64,000 bases of DNA from DATJGR01 sp963812255. Its GTDB lineage: Bacteria > Pseudomonadota > Gammaproteobacteria > Pseudomonadales > Azotimanducaceae. The notes beneath the pieces are model-generated. The model was given only the letters and a program-made list of their open reading frames with translations, was not told where the DNA came from and ran no database searches. The DNA lies in NCBI GenBank assembly GCA_963812255.1, contig CAWEUM010000003.1, positions 1,375,535 through 1,439,534 on the forward strand, read 5' to 3'. Numbering within the stretch: position 1 is the stretch's first letter; each line of letters opens with the position of its first letter. The translations under genes and the position numbers were made by a program. Shown here in pieces: positions 1-9,074 of the stretch.

Positions 1-1366
1 CCGTGGGTTGCCGCAAGCGTTGTACGAGCAGCAGCACACCCATGGCGAGCCAGCACAATCCAACCAGTTTGGCAGTCCCATTCAGGTTCACCATCACGTA
101 GCCGATGATCACGAAGCCGATCACGGCGATGGCCATTGGCCGCCAGCGTGGCGCGTCGCCCCGATGCTTCATCACATGCGCCACCACCGATGCATGCAGC
201 AACAGAAACCCGGTCAGCGCACCGAAATTGACCATTGAGGTGAGTAGCTCCAGCCGGTCGACCAGCAGAATTCCGAGCGCCAAGGTGACGGCCGATACCA
301 ATAGCGCGGCGTGGTCTGGCACGTGGTGGGTTTCGCTGACGTGCGCGAGCGACTTCGGTAGACGTGAATCCCGCGCCATGCTGAACAGCAGCCGCGTCGT
401 TGCCATCTGCGCCGCAAGCGCACCGGGGAGTCCGGCAAACAGCACCCCGGGCACCGTCAGAACCCACTTCAACCAGCTGCCGCCGATCGTGAGCGCGATG
501 TCGTAGAAGGCCGCTTCGGTTCGATCGCCCGGCGGAAATCGAGTCTGGTCCAGGACGAACAGCGACGCAGCATAGGTCAGCGTTACGAAGATGCCCGCCG
601 TCAGAACCAACGACAGAAACGTGGCGCGACCGATCGCGTGCGCACCGCCCTTGGCCTCCTCCGCCAGCGTTGAGATCGCATCGAACCCAAGGAAACTCAA
701 CACCGCGAGCGACAACGCGCCGAATATCAGGCTTGGGCTCGCGACCGCTGGATTGAACAGTGGCTTCAGCGACAGATGCGCATCGGCTGTGCCGTGCGCC
801 AGCGCGATCACCGCCATCACCATGAATGCGATCAGCCCCGCGAGCTGAAAGGCGAGCAGCAGCATGCTGATGCGCGCGGTCGTCTCGATGCCGCGAATGC
901 TCAAGATCGTGTTGACCGCAACGAAGCCGATGATCCATGCGATCTTCGGTACCTCGGGCACAACGGCGTGAACAGCGACCGCACACAGAATGTAAACCAG
1001 CGTCGGCAGGAACAGGTAGTCGAGCAGCATGACCCAACCGGCCAGAAAGCCGACGCCGGCGCCGATGGCACGGCCCGCATAGGCATACACCGAACCTGCG
1101 ATCGGATACGCGCGCGACATCGTTACGTAGCTTGCGGCGGTGAACAACATCGCAACCAGCCCAACGATGTAGACGAGGGGCACCATCCCCGCACTCGCAT
1201 TGAAGACGATGCCAAACACCGAGATCGGTGCGCCAGGGACGATGAAGATGAGACCGTAGACCAGCAGGTCGCCGAGACTGAGTGACCGTTTCAGTTCCTG
1301 GCGATAGCCGAACGCTTCGATCGCATCCTGTGCACCATCGGATGGAAATTCGTCTGCGATCGCCAC
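1..1366 (-). CDS. APC-superfamily amino acid or amine permease, 3' part outside the window
   Basis: The reverse strand is open from the left edge to a GTG at 1366, with an in-frame TAG two codons upstream, so the GTG is the likely start. About 455 codons are visible and the stop is off the window. The product is a polytopic inner-membrane protein. The first membrane segment carries GLIFIVPGAP, a YPIAGSVYAYAG stretch follows, and further on are SFLGFDAISTLAEEAKGG and LFSMARDSRLPK, all typical of the APC amino acid/polyamine permeases (PuuP-like). Substrate is not deducible. It should import an amino acid or amine using an ion gradient. It is transcribed away from the next genes. Confidence 0.9.
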   Translation of the reverse strand, partial: MAIADEFPSDGAQDAIEAFGYRQELKRSLSLGDLLVYGLIFIVPGAPISVFGIVFNASAGMVPLVYIVGLVAMLFTAASYVTMSRAYPIAGSVYAYAGRAIGAGVGFLAGWVMLLDYLFLPTLVYILCAVAVHAVVPEVPKIAWIIGFVAVNTILSIRGIETTARISMLLLAFQLAGLIAFMVMAVIALAHGTADAHLSLKPLFNPAVASPSLIFGALSLAVLSFLGFDAISTLAEEAKGGAHAIGRATFLSLVLTAGIFVTLTYAASLFVLDQTRFPPGDRTEAAFYDIALTIGGSWLKWVLTVPGVLFAGLPGALAAQMATTRLLFSMARDSRLPKSLAHVSETHHVPDHAALLVSAVTLALGILLVDRLELLTSMVNFGALTGFLLLHASVVAHVMKHRGDAPRWRPMAIAVIGFVIIGYVMVNLNGTAKLVGLCWLAMGVLLLVQRLRQPT

Positions 1367-1518
1367 GCACTACGCTTCGAACATCCGGCATTCTGGCATA
1401 CATCCGACGGAGTATTCAGCCGAACTCGAGTCAAGGAAGCATTTTCCGACTAACGATCGAAGTGAGATGGATCGACGCGAAAGTGATACGGTGATTGCTC
1501 TCTGCCTCGGAGACCGCA

Positions 1519-1770
1519 ATGGTGGACAAGCTCGATCTAGGCGACACATTCCCAACGCTCACGCTCAACCTCGCCGGCGGTGGTACGCAGACGTTGCCGG
1601 CGGATATCGTGGCGCCACATGCAATCGTGTTGTTCTATCGCGGCCATTGGTGACCCTGCTGCGCGAAAAAGGGGCGCGTGTTGTCGTCGAACTACTCCAG
1701 TTCACCGGTGGGTCGCATGGATCCGGCAGAAATGCCGGCTCCGATGAAATTTCTGACGCGGCCGCGGTGA
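1519..1770 (+). pseudogene. remnant of an AhpC/TSA peroxiredoxin-like gene
   Basis: An ATG at 1519 starts a thioredoxin-fold N terminus (LDLGDTFPTLTL, then VLFYRGHW). Family members continue HWCPYC. Here the codon for the first cysteine is TGA (1651-1653), followed by PCC. In the same frame the sequence then jumps to SSNYSSSPVGRMDPAEMPAP, which matches the family's last segment (YSSGAIGRL-like), and stops at 1770. The whole frame has 84 codons against roughly 170-190 in the family, so about 100 residues of the middle are missing. With both an internal stop and a large deletion, this is read as a decayed gene, not a selenoprotein. Confidence 0.7.
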
Positions 1771-1807
1771 TCCACGCAGACCGCGTCGAACGCGCGCCGC
1801 ACCCTCA

Positions 1808-2512
1808 TTGAAGCGCGGCGTCGTCGAAGAAATGGACCGGACCGACGCCTCCACCACAGTCTGCAGTCACTGCGCGAAGCCATCGGCAGTGTGCATCTGC
1901 GACCGCGTCGAACCGGTGGCGACGCGGCTGCGCATCGTCGTGCTGCAGCACCCTCAAGAAGACGACGAAACGTTGGGTACTGCGAAGCTCGTCGCGTTGA
2001 CTTTACCCCGCGCAGAGATTCGAGTCGGCTTGTCGTGGGCATCGCTGGATCATGCGCTCGGTGTCGTGGGGGCGAACAAATCGCGCTGGGCGGTGCTCGC
2101 CGCCGCGAAGCTAGCGTTCGAGTTGCCTGCTGAAGCCAAAGACCAACCGGTGGTTCTCGTCGATCGCAACGGCCGACTCCGAGATCTCACATCGCATGGC
2201 CTCGATGGCGTGCTGCTGCTGGATGGAACCTGGAGCCAGGCGAAGACGCTCTGGTGGCGCAACGCCTGGCTGCTGAAGTTGCCTCGTATCGTGCTGACAC
2301 CGCGCGAGCCGTCGATGTATGGGCGTCTGCGTAAGGAACCGCGCCGCGACTATGTATCGACGTTGGAAGCCGTCGCAGACGTACTACCGGCACTTGGCGA
2401 GCCGGCCGAGGTCCGCGAAAGCCTGCGGCGCCTGTTGCGAACATTGCTGCAGCGCGCACGCGACGCCAGCCGAGCCCAACGAATGCAATCTCGATCGAGT
2501 CCCGTGCAATGA
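1808..2512 (+). CDS. tapT: DTW-domain tRNA-uridine aminocarboxypropyltransferase
   Basis: 234 residues, close to E. coli TapT (YfiP). The N terminus has a cysteine cluster (CSHCAKPSAVCICD) typical of the bacterial DTW proteins. The family signature appears as LLLDGTWSQAKTLWW, followed by TPREPSMYGRLRKEP and a C-terminal helical part. The family makes acp3U47 in tRNA with SAM as donor. An in-frame ATG at 1832 (MDRTDAS) is an equally plausible start. The stop overlaps the next gene's ATG by four bases (ATGA), so the two are translationally coupled. Confidence 0.85.
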   Translation: MKRGVVEEMDRTDASTTVCSHCAKPSAVCICDRVEPVATRLRIVVLQHPQEDDETLGTAKLVALTLPRAEIRVGLSWASLDHALGVVGANKSRWAVLAAAKLAFELPAEAKDQPVVLVDRNGRLRDLTSHGLDGVLLLDGTWSQAKTLWWRNAWLLKLPRIVLTPREPSMYGRLRKEPRRDYVSTLEAVADVLPALGEPAEVRESLRRLLRTLLQRARDASRAQRMQSRSSPVQ

Positions 2513-3399
2513 AAGTGCATCTGGTTGACGGTACCTACGAATTGTTTCGCGCGTTCTATGGTGCGCCGTCCAAACGTACGGACGATGGTACGGAAGTCGG
2601 TGCAGTGCGCGGACTGGTGCGTTCGCTACTGGTGTTGCTTGCCGAGCCGGACGTCACGCACGTCGGTATCGCGTTCGATCACGTCATCGAGTCGTTCCGC
2701 AACACGCTGTATGCGCCGTACAAGACCGGCGACGGCATCGACCCGGCTCTGCGATCCCAGTTCGCTCTCGCGGAGGACGCAACCCGTGCGCTCGGCATCG
2801 TCACCTGGCCGATGATCGAGTTCGAGGCCGATGATGCGATCGCCACAGCGACGGCGAGATACTCCGTATCGAACGAGGTGGCCCAGGTGGTGATTTGTTC
2901 ACCCGACAAAGACCTTACCCAATGCGTGCGCGGCGAACAGATCGTGTGCCGCGATCGCATGCGCGGCACACAACTCTCGGAGACCGGCGTCAGAGAGAAG
3001 TTCGGCGTAGCCCCCGAATCGATTCCGGATTGGCTGGCACTGGTGGGCGACAGCGCCGACGGCTTTCCCGGCATCGCGCGTTGGGGCGCGAAATCTGCGG
3101 CCGCAGTGCTCGCGGTCTACAACAAGCTCGAAGCGATTCCCGATGATTGCGAATCGTGGACGGTGAAGGTACGCGGCGCGCGTGTGCTGGCTGATAATCT
3201 TCGCGCGGGACGCGAGGACGCGCTTCTATTCCGCACGCTGGCAACACTGCGGTACGACGCACCCATCGACCAGGAACTCGGCGACCTCCAGTGGAGGCGC
3301 CCCGACGAAGCCGCGCTGCGGGCACTCGCTGAGCGCCTCGGCGATGATCAACTGATTCCGCAGATGCGCAAGCTCGATAGCAGAGGACTCTGGCCATGA
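2509..3399 (+). CDS. 5'-3' exonuclease / flap endonuclease-like protein
   Basis: 296 residues, the PIN-like 5'-3' exonuclease fold seen in Xni and in the N-terminal domain of DNA polymerase I. MKVHLVDGTYELFRAFY opens the fold with the first metal-binding Asp. FEADDAIATATARY and CSPDKDLTQCV supply more acidic metal ligands. LVGDSADGFPGIARWGAKSA is the helix-hairpin-helix with the terminal acidic pair. There is no polymerase domain, so this is a stand-alone flap nuclease for Okazaki-fragment or repair flaps. It overlaps its neighbours by 4 bp on both sides, forming a tight three-gene operon. Confidence 0.88.
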   Translation: MKVHLVDGTYELFRAFYGAPSKRTDDGTEVGAVRGLVRSLLVLLAEPDVTHVGIAFDHVIESFRNTLYAPYKTGDGIDPALRSQFALAEDATRALGIVTWPMIEFEADDAIATATARYSVSNEVAQVVICSPDKDLTQCVRGEQIVCRDRMRGTQLSETGVREKFGVAPESIPDWLALVGDSADGFPGIARWGAKSAAAVLAVYNKLEAIPDDCESWTVKVRGARVLADNLRAGREDALLFRTLATLRYDAPIDQELGDLQWRRPDEAALRALAERLGDDQLIPQMRKLDSRGLWP

Positions 3400-5639
3400 A
3401 ACGCCTGATATGTACCCTGAGCACCGTTGCCTCGATCGTCTCGATGGTCGCGGCCTCCGCGGCCAGCGCCGTCGAATGCGCTCGAGGGCCGCAGCAGGAT
3501 CGTCCGAAGATCGGCCTGGTACTCGGCGGTGGCGGGGCGCGCGGCGCGGCACACATCGGCGTGATCCGGCTGCTGCAAGAGCTGCACGTACCCGTCGACT
3601 ACATCGCGGGCACCAGCATGGGTTCGTTGGTCGGCGCCTTCTATGCGACCGGGATGGACGCGGATCAACTCGAAGCGACCGTGAAGGCGATCGATTTCGA
3701 TCGGTTGTTCAAAGACTCTACACCGCGGCAGGACGAGCCCTACCTGCGCAAACTCGACGACAACCTGGGCCTGTTCGGGCCCAAGCTCGGAATCGGCAAG
3801 GATTCACAGCTACTGTCGACCGGGGCTATCAGCGGTCAAAAGATCTCGTTTCTATTCGAGTCGCTGACATCCGATCGTGTCCGCACTACGGACTTCAACG
3901 ATCTGCCGATACCGTATCGCGCGGTTGCGACCGACATCATCGATGGCAACGCCGTGGTTCTCGATGGCGGTGACCTGGCCGTGGCGATGCGCGCAAGTAT
4001 GTCGGTGCCGGGTGCATTCGAACCGGTTCAGCTTGGGCAACACCTGCTCGTCGATGGCGGAATCTCGGATAACGTGCCGATCGACGTGGTGCGCAAGATG
4101 GGCGCGGACATCGTCATCGCCGTCGACGTCGGCACGCCGTTGGAGCCGCGTGACAAGCTGAAAACGCTCGTCGACATCACCGCGCAATTGTCCGGATTGC
4201 TGGTGGTTCGCAATGCGGCCACGCAGATTGCGACGCTCACCGATCGCGATGTGCTGATCACGCCCAATCTGGGTTCGGACATCACCTCATCGAGTTTCGA
4301 TGATGTCGCCAGGGCCATCCCCATCGGCTATGCCGGCGCCAGCGAAAAGCGACCGCAGCTGGAACGGCTCGCGGTGAGCGCGGCGACCTATGCCGAAGAC
4401 CGGAAATTCATCGAATCGTGCGTCAGCACTGCGCGGCCGCCTATCGAATTCGTTCACCTCGACAATCGGTCACGATTCGATGACGCGGTGATTCAGGATC
4501 GGCTGCATATCCCGATCGGCCAACCACTCGATACCAAGGCGCTCGATGCGCAGATCGGTCAGATCTACGCGCTCGGTTACCTGAACCTGGTTCGTTACGA
4601 ACTCGCGGAGCAGGATGGCAAGACCGGCGTAGTCATTCACGTCACCCAGGATCCGCGCGGCACGCGCTTTCTGGAATGGGGCCTGGACATCTTCAGCAGC
4701 GGCGATAGTACCGACGCGAACCTGCGGCTGGCCGTACTCAACACCGCGCTGGACGAGTACGGCTCCGAAGGGCGCGTGCTGCTGCAACTCGGCGAAAGCC
4801 CGGCGCTGCTCGGTGAGGTGTACAAGGCGCTCAGCCCGAAACTACAGCTCTACCTGCGACCGATCGCATTCGCGGAGCAGCAGGCTCTGTCGACTTTCGA
4901 CAACAACGGACACGTCGTGAACACGTATCGGGTCGATCAGTTCGGCGCACAGATGGACATACTCCGGGAACTTGGCGACTACGCAGCCCTCTCCGTCGGC
5001 TTCAGACGCTTCTCCGGCGACGCCAATGTCCAGATCGGAGATCCGTCACTGGTCAACTACCACTACAACGGCGCCGAGTACGTGTTCAAGGCGGCGCTCG
5101 ATCGACTCGATGAACGCTACTTCCCGAGCACCGGGACCTTGGCAAACATCACGTACTTGAAATCCGCGACATCGCTCGGCGCAGACGATCCGTACGAGCA
5201 GGTCAGAACGCAACTCGTCACCGCGTGGACCAGCGGGCGGCATACGCTGCTTGGCGGCTTCAAGTACGACATGACACTCGACAACAACGCGCCGATCTAC
5301 GCCGTGTTTCGCGGTGGCGGATTGTTCAACCTTTCGGGACTCGAACCCAATCGCGTCAACGGACAGAATTTCGGCGAGATACTTGCGAGCTATCGATTCG
5401 ATTTGAGTGGACGCGGTGGACTGTTCCCCGCCTACGTCGGCGTTTCGGCCGAGTTCGGCAACGCCGGCCAGCATCATGACGACGTGTTTTCGAACGGCAT
5501 CATGAACGGCAGCCTCTATTTCGGAAATCGGTCACCGATCGGACCGCTGTACTGGGGCGTCGCCTTCGCCGAGGGAGGTGAACGCGTCTATTTTCTTCGG
5601 ATCGGCAACGTCTTCGGGGCGACGACAATCGGACGATGA
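3396..5639 (+). CDS. patatin-like phospholipase with POTRA and outer-membrane barrel (PlpD-like, type Vd)
   Basis: 747 residues. A signal peptide (residues 1 to about 25) precedes a patatin domain. It has the oxyanion motif GGGGARGAAHIGV, the nucleophile box GTSMGS and the catalytic Asp in LLVDGGISDN (near residue 216). A POTRA-like segment follows at about 345-420. From about 430 the alternating pattern of an Omp85-type barrel runs to the C terminus (NVFGATTIGR). This order matches type Vd autotransporters such as PlpD (about 730 residues). Predicted: a lipase secreted to the surface through its own barrel. It starts inside the upstream exonuclease stop, so the three genes share a transcript. 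Confidence 0.9.
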   Translation: MKRLICTLSTVASIVSMVAASAASAVECARGPQQDRPKIGLVLGGGGARGAAHIGVIRLLQELHVPVDYIAGTSMGSLVGAFYATGMDADQLEATVKAIDFDRLFKDSTPRQDEPYLRKLDDNLGLFGPKLGIGKDSQLLSTGAISGQKISFLFESLTSDRVRTTDFNDLPIPYRAVATDIIDGNAVVLDGGDLAVAMRASMSVPGAFEPVQLGQHLLVDGGISDNVPIDVVRKMGADIVIAVDVGTPLEPRDKLKTLVDITAQLSGLLVVRNAATQIATLTDRDVLITPNLGSDITSSSFDDVARAIPIGYAGASEKRPQLERLAVSAATYAEDRKFIESCVSTARPPIEFVHLDNRSRFDDAVIQDRLHIPIGQPLDTKALDAQIGQIYALGYLNLVRYELAEQDGKTGVVIHVTQDPRGTRFLEWGLDIFSSGDSTDANLRLAVLNTALDEYGSEGRVLLQLGESPALLGEVYKALSPKLQLYLRPIAFAEQQALSTFDNNGHVVNTYRVDQFGAQMDILRELGDYAALSVGFRRFSGDANVQIGDPSLVNYHYNGAEYVFKAALDRLDERYFPSTGTLANITYLKSATSLGADDPYEQVRTQLVTAWTSGRHTLLGGFKYDMTLDNNAPIYAVFRGGGLFNLSGLEPNRVNGQNFGEILASYRFDLSGRGGLFPAYVGVSAEFGNAGQHHDDVFSNGIMNGSLYFGNRSPIGPLYWGVAFAEGGERVYFLRIGNVFGATTIGR

Positions 5640-5682
5640 CGACGCTTCGGCCCCTTATGCAGTCGTTAGACGTGCGGCATCG

Positions 5683-6738
5683 TTACCAGGACCAGCCCAC
5701 TGACGTGGTTACACCGTAGTCGTTGTTGGCTGGGTTTGGATCGCCGGTGCGTCCATCCGGCCGGCTGTCGTAGTCGTCGAACAGCGAGAGCTTCCAGTAC
5801 AAGTCTTTGAATAGTTCCCAACGCAACGAAACATCGAAGTTGCCGCGAACACGGCCGGTCTCCGTGATGCTTGGATAGAGCGTCAACATCGAACTCAGAT
5901 CGAGTTCGGGCTCTCCGAAATCGAACCAGTCGACGGTACCTGCGATGACGCCTTCGAGACTCGTTTGCGTATTGTTGCCTTCGAATCGCTCGCCGTTCAC
6001 TGCGAGTCCCGCGAAGGCACGCAACCTCTGATTCACCGATGGAAAAAACGTACGTCCACCGACGGCCCCACCCGTTATGCGATGGTCGAGTGACAACGCG
6101 TCGTTGCTCTCATATAGACCCGTCCAACCGGCGAACCATCGGTTGTCTCGCATCTTGATCGAGCGATAGCCAGCAACGTTCCGCGACGAACCGGACTCGC
6201 TATCCGAACTGGTGGTCTGCGACGACAAGTTCAAATCCCTCGAAACCAGTTCCGTGTCATAGCGCAGTGTCGAGGCGAAGTTGAGTTGCTCGACGCCGGT
6301 CGACTTCGCGAACGAGTAACCGAATGAAATATCGAAATCGATGCGATCCAGAATGGTGGACTTGACTGGATCCAATTCGACGGCCTCGTCGATCGGCAAC
6401 GCGATGGCTCCGACACCGGTGGAGACAGAAAGCGAGCCGGCTTCGGCACCTCGACCCAGCGCGCCGAAGTACCGCCGGCCGTCACGCAGATCGATGCGGA
6501 CATTCTGATCGGTGACGAGCCGGGTGACATTGGCCCAGTCGATCGAGATCGTATCCGTCGCATCGGTTTTGAATGTCGCCTTGCCGCGTTCGAGACCCTT
6601 GAATTCGCCGACCAGACGACTACCGTTGCCGAATTCGATGATGTCGGTTTTCTTTCCGGCCGATGCACTCGCTGAAGCGAACAGCAGCGCAACCGCAGCA
6701 GCCACGCGCGCCAACGCCCATTTGGTTGCGTGTCTCAT
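5683..6738 (-). CDS. DUF481 family outer-membrane protein
   Basis: 351 residues with a clear signal peptide (cationic start, hydrophobic run, ASASASA cleavage region). Residues about 30-120 form a small beta domain (EFGNGSRLVGEFKGLERG, VTRLVTDQNV). The rest is the DUF481 barrel with alternating aromatic strands, and the protein ends in GVTTSVGWSW, an aromatic C terminus typical of outer-membrane barrels. The function of this salt-stress-associated family is not well defined. It converges with the patatin gene, leaving 43 bp between the two stops. Confidence 0.85.
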   Translation of the reverse strand: MRHATKWALARVAAAVALLFASASASAGKKTDIIEFGNGSRLVGEFKGLERGKATFKTDATDTISIDWANVTRLVTDQNVRIDLRDGRRYFGALGRGAEAGSLSVSTGVGAIALPIDEAVELDPVKSTILDRIDFDISFGYSFAKSTGVEQLNFASTLRYDTELVSRDLNLSSQTTSSDSESGSSRNVAGYRSIKMRDNRWFAGWTGLYESNDALSLDHRITGGAVGGRTFFPSVNQRLRAFAGLAVNGERFEGNNTQTSLEGVIAGTVDWFDFGEPELDLSSMLTLYPSITETGRVRGNFDVSLRWELFKDLYWKLSLFDDYDSRPDGRTGDPNPANNDYGVTTSVGWSW

Positions 6739-6748
6739 CTATCCACCC

Positions 6749-6943
6749 TCAAGCGTCATTTTCATCGCGAGCCGTAACGCAGACCGCACCGGTCGCGTCG
6801 ACCGACGCCGCAATCGTGATCGGCCGGCAACACACCGCGCAGTCCTCGATGTATTGCTGGTATTCCACGCTGCAATCTACGACGACCTCAATGCGTTCGC
6901 CGCAATAGGGGCAATCGATTTCCACAGTATCGGTTGCGTTCAT
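6749..6943 (-). CDS. CPXCG-motif cysteine-rich small protein
   Basis: 64 residues. It opens with IDCPYCGERIEVVVDCSVEYQ and has a second cysteine cluster, EDCAVCCRPI, so a zinc ribbon is likely. It matches the short CPXCG family common in gammaproteobacteria, which has no assigned function. It lies 10 bp upstream of the DUF481 gene on the same strand and 11 bp downstream of the DUF3617 gene, so the three are probably co-transcribed. Confidence 0.8.
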   Translation of the reverse strand: MNATDTVEIDCPYCGERIEVVVDCSVEYQQYIEDCAVCCRPITIAASVDATGAVCVTARDENDA

Positions 6944-6954
6944 GTCGATTTGTG

Positions 6955-7476
6955 CTAGCGCACCTCACCGCAATCCTTGGCGACCCAATGCCCTGTAAAG
7001 GTCATGTTGAGACCGCTTGCAGCATCCCCTTCACCCCGCGCGGAATTCATTGCACCTTTGACCATTCGTGGCCCAGGGGCCGTGATCTGCACATTTCGCT
7101 CGGCCGGTCCGTCCGCCCCGGTGCAACGCTCGACCATGTTCCATTGGGTCGAAGTCTGCGTGCCGATGCTGCGCTCACATCCCTGCCTGGGCTCATCCGG
7201 ATCGTTCTCGAACGCGGTGCCGCTCGCCAACTCCTCGGCGGTGATACAGGTCTGCGACGAGTTCGTCTTCGTCTTGCCCAGATCCGCCGCCCACGCCTTC
7301 ATCACTGCAGCACGTTTCTCGGGAGACAGGTTCGCCAGAACTTTTGCGGGTGGATTACCCTGCAGCGAATAGCTGTAGGTGACGTTCCACAGACCTGGTT
7401 CAATGTGCAACGTCTCGGCTGCAACGTCGACGACACAACTGCAAGCAATCAGCATCACACCGAACCCAACACGCAT
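6955..7476 (-). CDS. DUF3617 family periplasmic protein
   Basis: 173 residues from the ATG at 7476, chosen because a proper signal peptide follows directly (MRVGFGVMLIACSCVVDVAA); longer in-frame starts add an arginine-rich tail with no family match. The mature part begins IEPGLWNVTYSYSLQG, the usual DUF3617 opening (PGLWE-like), and has four cysteines (QTCITAEE, RQGCERS, VERCTG, KDCGEVR), probably forming disulfides. The family is exported and uncharacterised. It is the first gene of a reverse-strand run with the CPXCG and DUF481 genes. Confidence 0.82.
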   Translation of the reverse strand: MRVGFGVMLIACSCVVDVAAETLHIEPGLWNVTYSYSLQGNPPAKVLANLSPEKRAAVMKAWAADLGKTKTNSSQTCITAEELASGTAFENDPDEPRQGCERSIGTQTSTQWNMVERCTGADGPAERNVQITAPGPRMVKGAMNSARGEGDAASGLNMTFTGHWVAKDCGEVR

Positions 7477-7712
7477 TTCAACCCCCGGACACATTCGACT
7501 CGTCGAGCGATATCCCATCGCAACCGCATGGATGCCCGCTACTCTATCCCGACGTGCGCACATCGCAAACGATACCGCGCAGTCGTGGACAACGCGTGCG
7601 GCCGGACGTTTCCGTCAGGCATGGCAGTATCCAGTCTGTTTTTGCATCCGGTCTTGGCCGGACGAACCCTTTCTGATACAACGGGCGCCATTTCCCGCCG
7701 GATACCAGACGC

Positions 7713-7970
7713 ATGACGACCGATCGCCGACACATCGATCTCGTGTTGCGCGTTTTCGAGGAACTCGTGGCTTCGGGCGCCACCACTGTCAGTCCAGGCG
7801 ACGTGGGCTCGAGACTGCGCGAACTCGGTGATCCGATGGGCATGTGGGCGATACGTCGTGCATTGACGGTGCTCGAGGCCGAAGCGCAGATCACTCTCGA
7901 TCCGCCGACGGGCACCTGGCGGCTGATGCCCGAAGGCACCGCGACCAAACAGCGCCGCGGCAGCGTCTGA
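7713..7970 (+). CDS. small winged-helix-like protein, function unknown
   Basis: 85 residues, no family recognised with certainty. The pattern of helices (IDLVLRVFEELVASG, VSPGDVGSRLREL, MWAIRRALTVLEAEAQI) followed by a beta wing (ITLDPPTGTWRLMPEG) is that of a small winged-helix DNA-binding domain. Codon use fits the neighbours. It ends 15 bp before the cytochrome b gene, so the two are probably one transcript and it may regulate or accompany that gene. Confidence 0.6.
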   Translation: MTTDRRHIDLVLRVFEELVASGATTVSPGDVGSRLRELGDPMGMWAIRRALTVLEAEAQITLDPPTGTWRLMPEGTATKQRRGSV

Positions 7971-7985
7971 GCACTTGCGCGCGTC

Positions 7986-8633
7986 GTGACCAAAGCGAAA
8001 TCGCCGCTTGTCTGGGACTGGCCCCATCGCGTGTGGCATTGGTTGTTCGCGACGTGCCTGTGCATTTCGCTGTACACCGGCCTCGACGGCGGCATCGGCG
8101 CGATGGATCTGCACATCTTCAGCGGCGTTGGCGTCATCGGATTGCTGCTTTTTCGCCTCGGATGGGCGTTGTGGGGTGGCCGCTACGTACGCCTCAGCCA
8201 GTACCGCACCTCGCCGATCGCAATCTGGGACCATCTACGCGCGCGGACGGTCGTAGGCGCCGTACATACCGCTCCCGGCGCGGCGATGGCCATCGCGATG
8301 TTCATCGCCGCGACGACGCAGGCCGGCTCTGGCTTATTTTCGAGCGACGACATTTTCACCGACGGACCCTTCGCTCACCTGTTGAGCGACGCCGGCGTCG
8401 ACCTCGCGACATCGATTCACACGCGTGCCTACTGGGTTGTGCTCGGGCTGGCGGCGCTCCATCTGACGGCACTCGCGTGGTATGCGCGACGCCGCGATCC
8501 GGTGGCGATGTCGATGCTGAACGGCCGCAACGCGATATCCGGGCCGGCAATATCGCAGCACCTCTGGGTCCGGGCCGTGGCTACCGCGCTCGCCGCTGTG
8601 GCGATTGTCTGGTTCGCATCGCGCTGGGCCTGA
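7986..8633 (+). CDS. b-type cytochrome, cytochrome b561/Ni-Fe hydrogenase type
   Basis: 215 residues with GTG start. The N terminus LVWDWPHRVWHWLFA carries the first heme-ligand histidines of the di-heme b561 family. HIFSGVGVIGLLLFRLGWALWGG is the second membrane helix with its His, and IHTRAYWVVLGLAALHLTALAWY is the fourth helix with two more. About five membrane segments. It should pass electrons between quinone and a periplasmic c-type partner. The convergent gene 13 bp downstream encodes cytochrome c', a likely partner. Confidence 0.88.
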   Translation: MTKAKSPLVWDWPHRVWHWLFATCLCISLYTGLDGGIGAMDLHIFSGVGVIGLLLFRLGWALWGGRYVRLSQYRTSPIAIWDHLRARTVVGAVHTAPGAAMAIAMFIAATTQAGSGLFSSDDIFTDGPFAHLLSDAGVDLATSIHTRAYWVVLGLAALHLTALAWYARRRDPVAMSMLNGRNAISGPAISQHLWVRAVATALAAVAIVWFASRWA

Positions 8634-8645
8634 ACCCCGACGCCC

Positions 8646-9074
8646 TCATTCCTTCTTGAAGTCGTCGTGGCAGCCCTTGCAGGACTTACCGAGGGCGCCC
8701 AGCGCCGCACCGAACTTCGCCATGTCGTTGGCTTCCACCACCGCCTCCAGGTGTTCCGCAGCGGTGCGGAAGTCGTCGAGGCGCTGCTTGAACGCATCTG
8801 GCTCTTCCCAGATCTTCGGCAGCGCGTGAGTTTTCGCGCCGGTCTTCGAATCCGGGCCAAACAGATCCGGCGCGATTCGCGACAGGCCCGCCAGGCTCGC
8901 AGTGTGCACCGGAATGTGGTCCTTGTGGTCTACCTCGCCCTTGGCGATTGCGACAAGCGCCTGCATGTGCCCGCCCACCGCTTCCATGGTGTGCTGGCGG
9001 TATTTCACCGCGTTGTCGTCAGCCATGGCCGAGACCGCGAGCGCCGCCGCAAAAAGCCCAAACAATATCCGCAT
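8646..9074 (-). CDS. class II cytochrome c (cytochrome c')
   Basis: 142 residues from the ATG at 9074, which gives a tidy signal peptide (MRILFGLFAAALAVSAMA). The mature protein is a four-helix bundle with the heme-binding CKGCH motif near the very C terminus, the class II arrangement. The helix stretches VKYRQHTMEAVGGHMQALVA and LDDFRTAAEHLEAVVE fit the family. Periplasmic electron carrier or gas-binding heme protein. Upstream ATGs at 9086 and 9176 would break the signal peptide. Confidence 0.88.
   Translation of the reverse strand: MRILFGLFAAALAVSAMADDNAVKYRQHTMEAVGGHMQALVAIAKGEVDHKDHIPVHTASLAGLSRIAPDLFGPDSKTGAKTHALPKIWEEPDAFKQRLDDFRTAAEHLEAVVEANDMAKFGAALGALGKSCKGCHDDFKKE

Noticed and set aside
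105..1285. Several forward frames across the permease
   Set aside because: The reverse strand encodes a continuous APC permease in one frame; the forward frames are short and lack motifs.
1651..1653. Selenocysteine at the TGA in the peroxiredoxin-like gene
   Set aside because: The middle of the domain is missing, so a functional selenoprotein is unlikely; kept only as a check.
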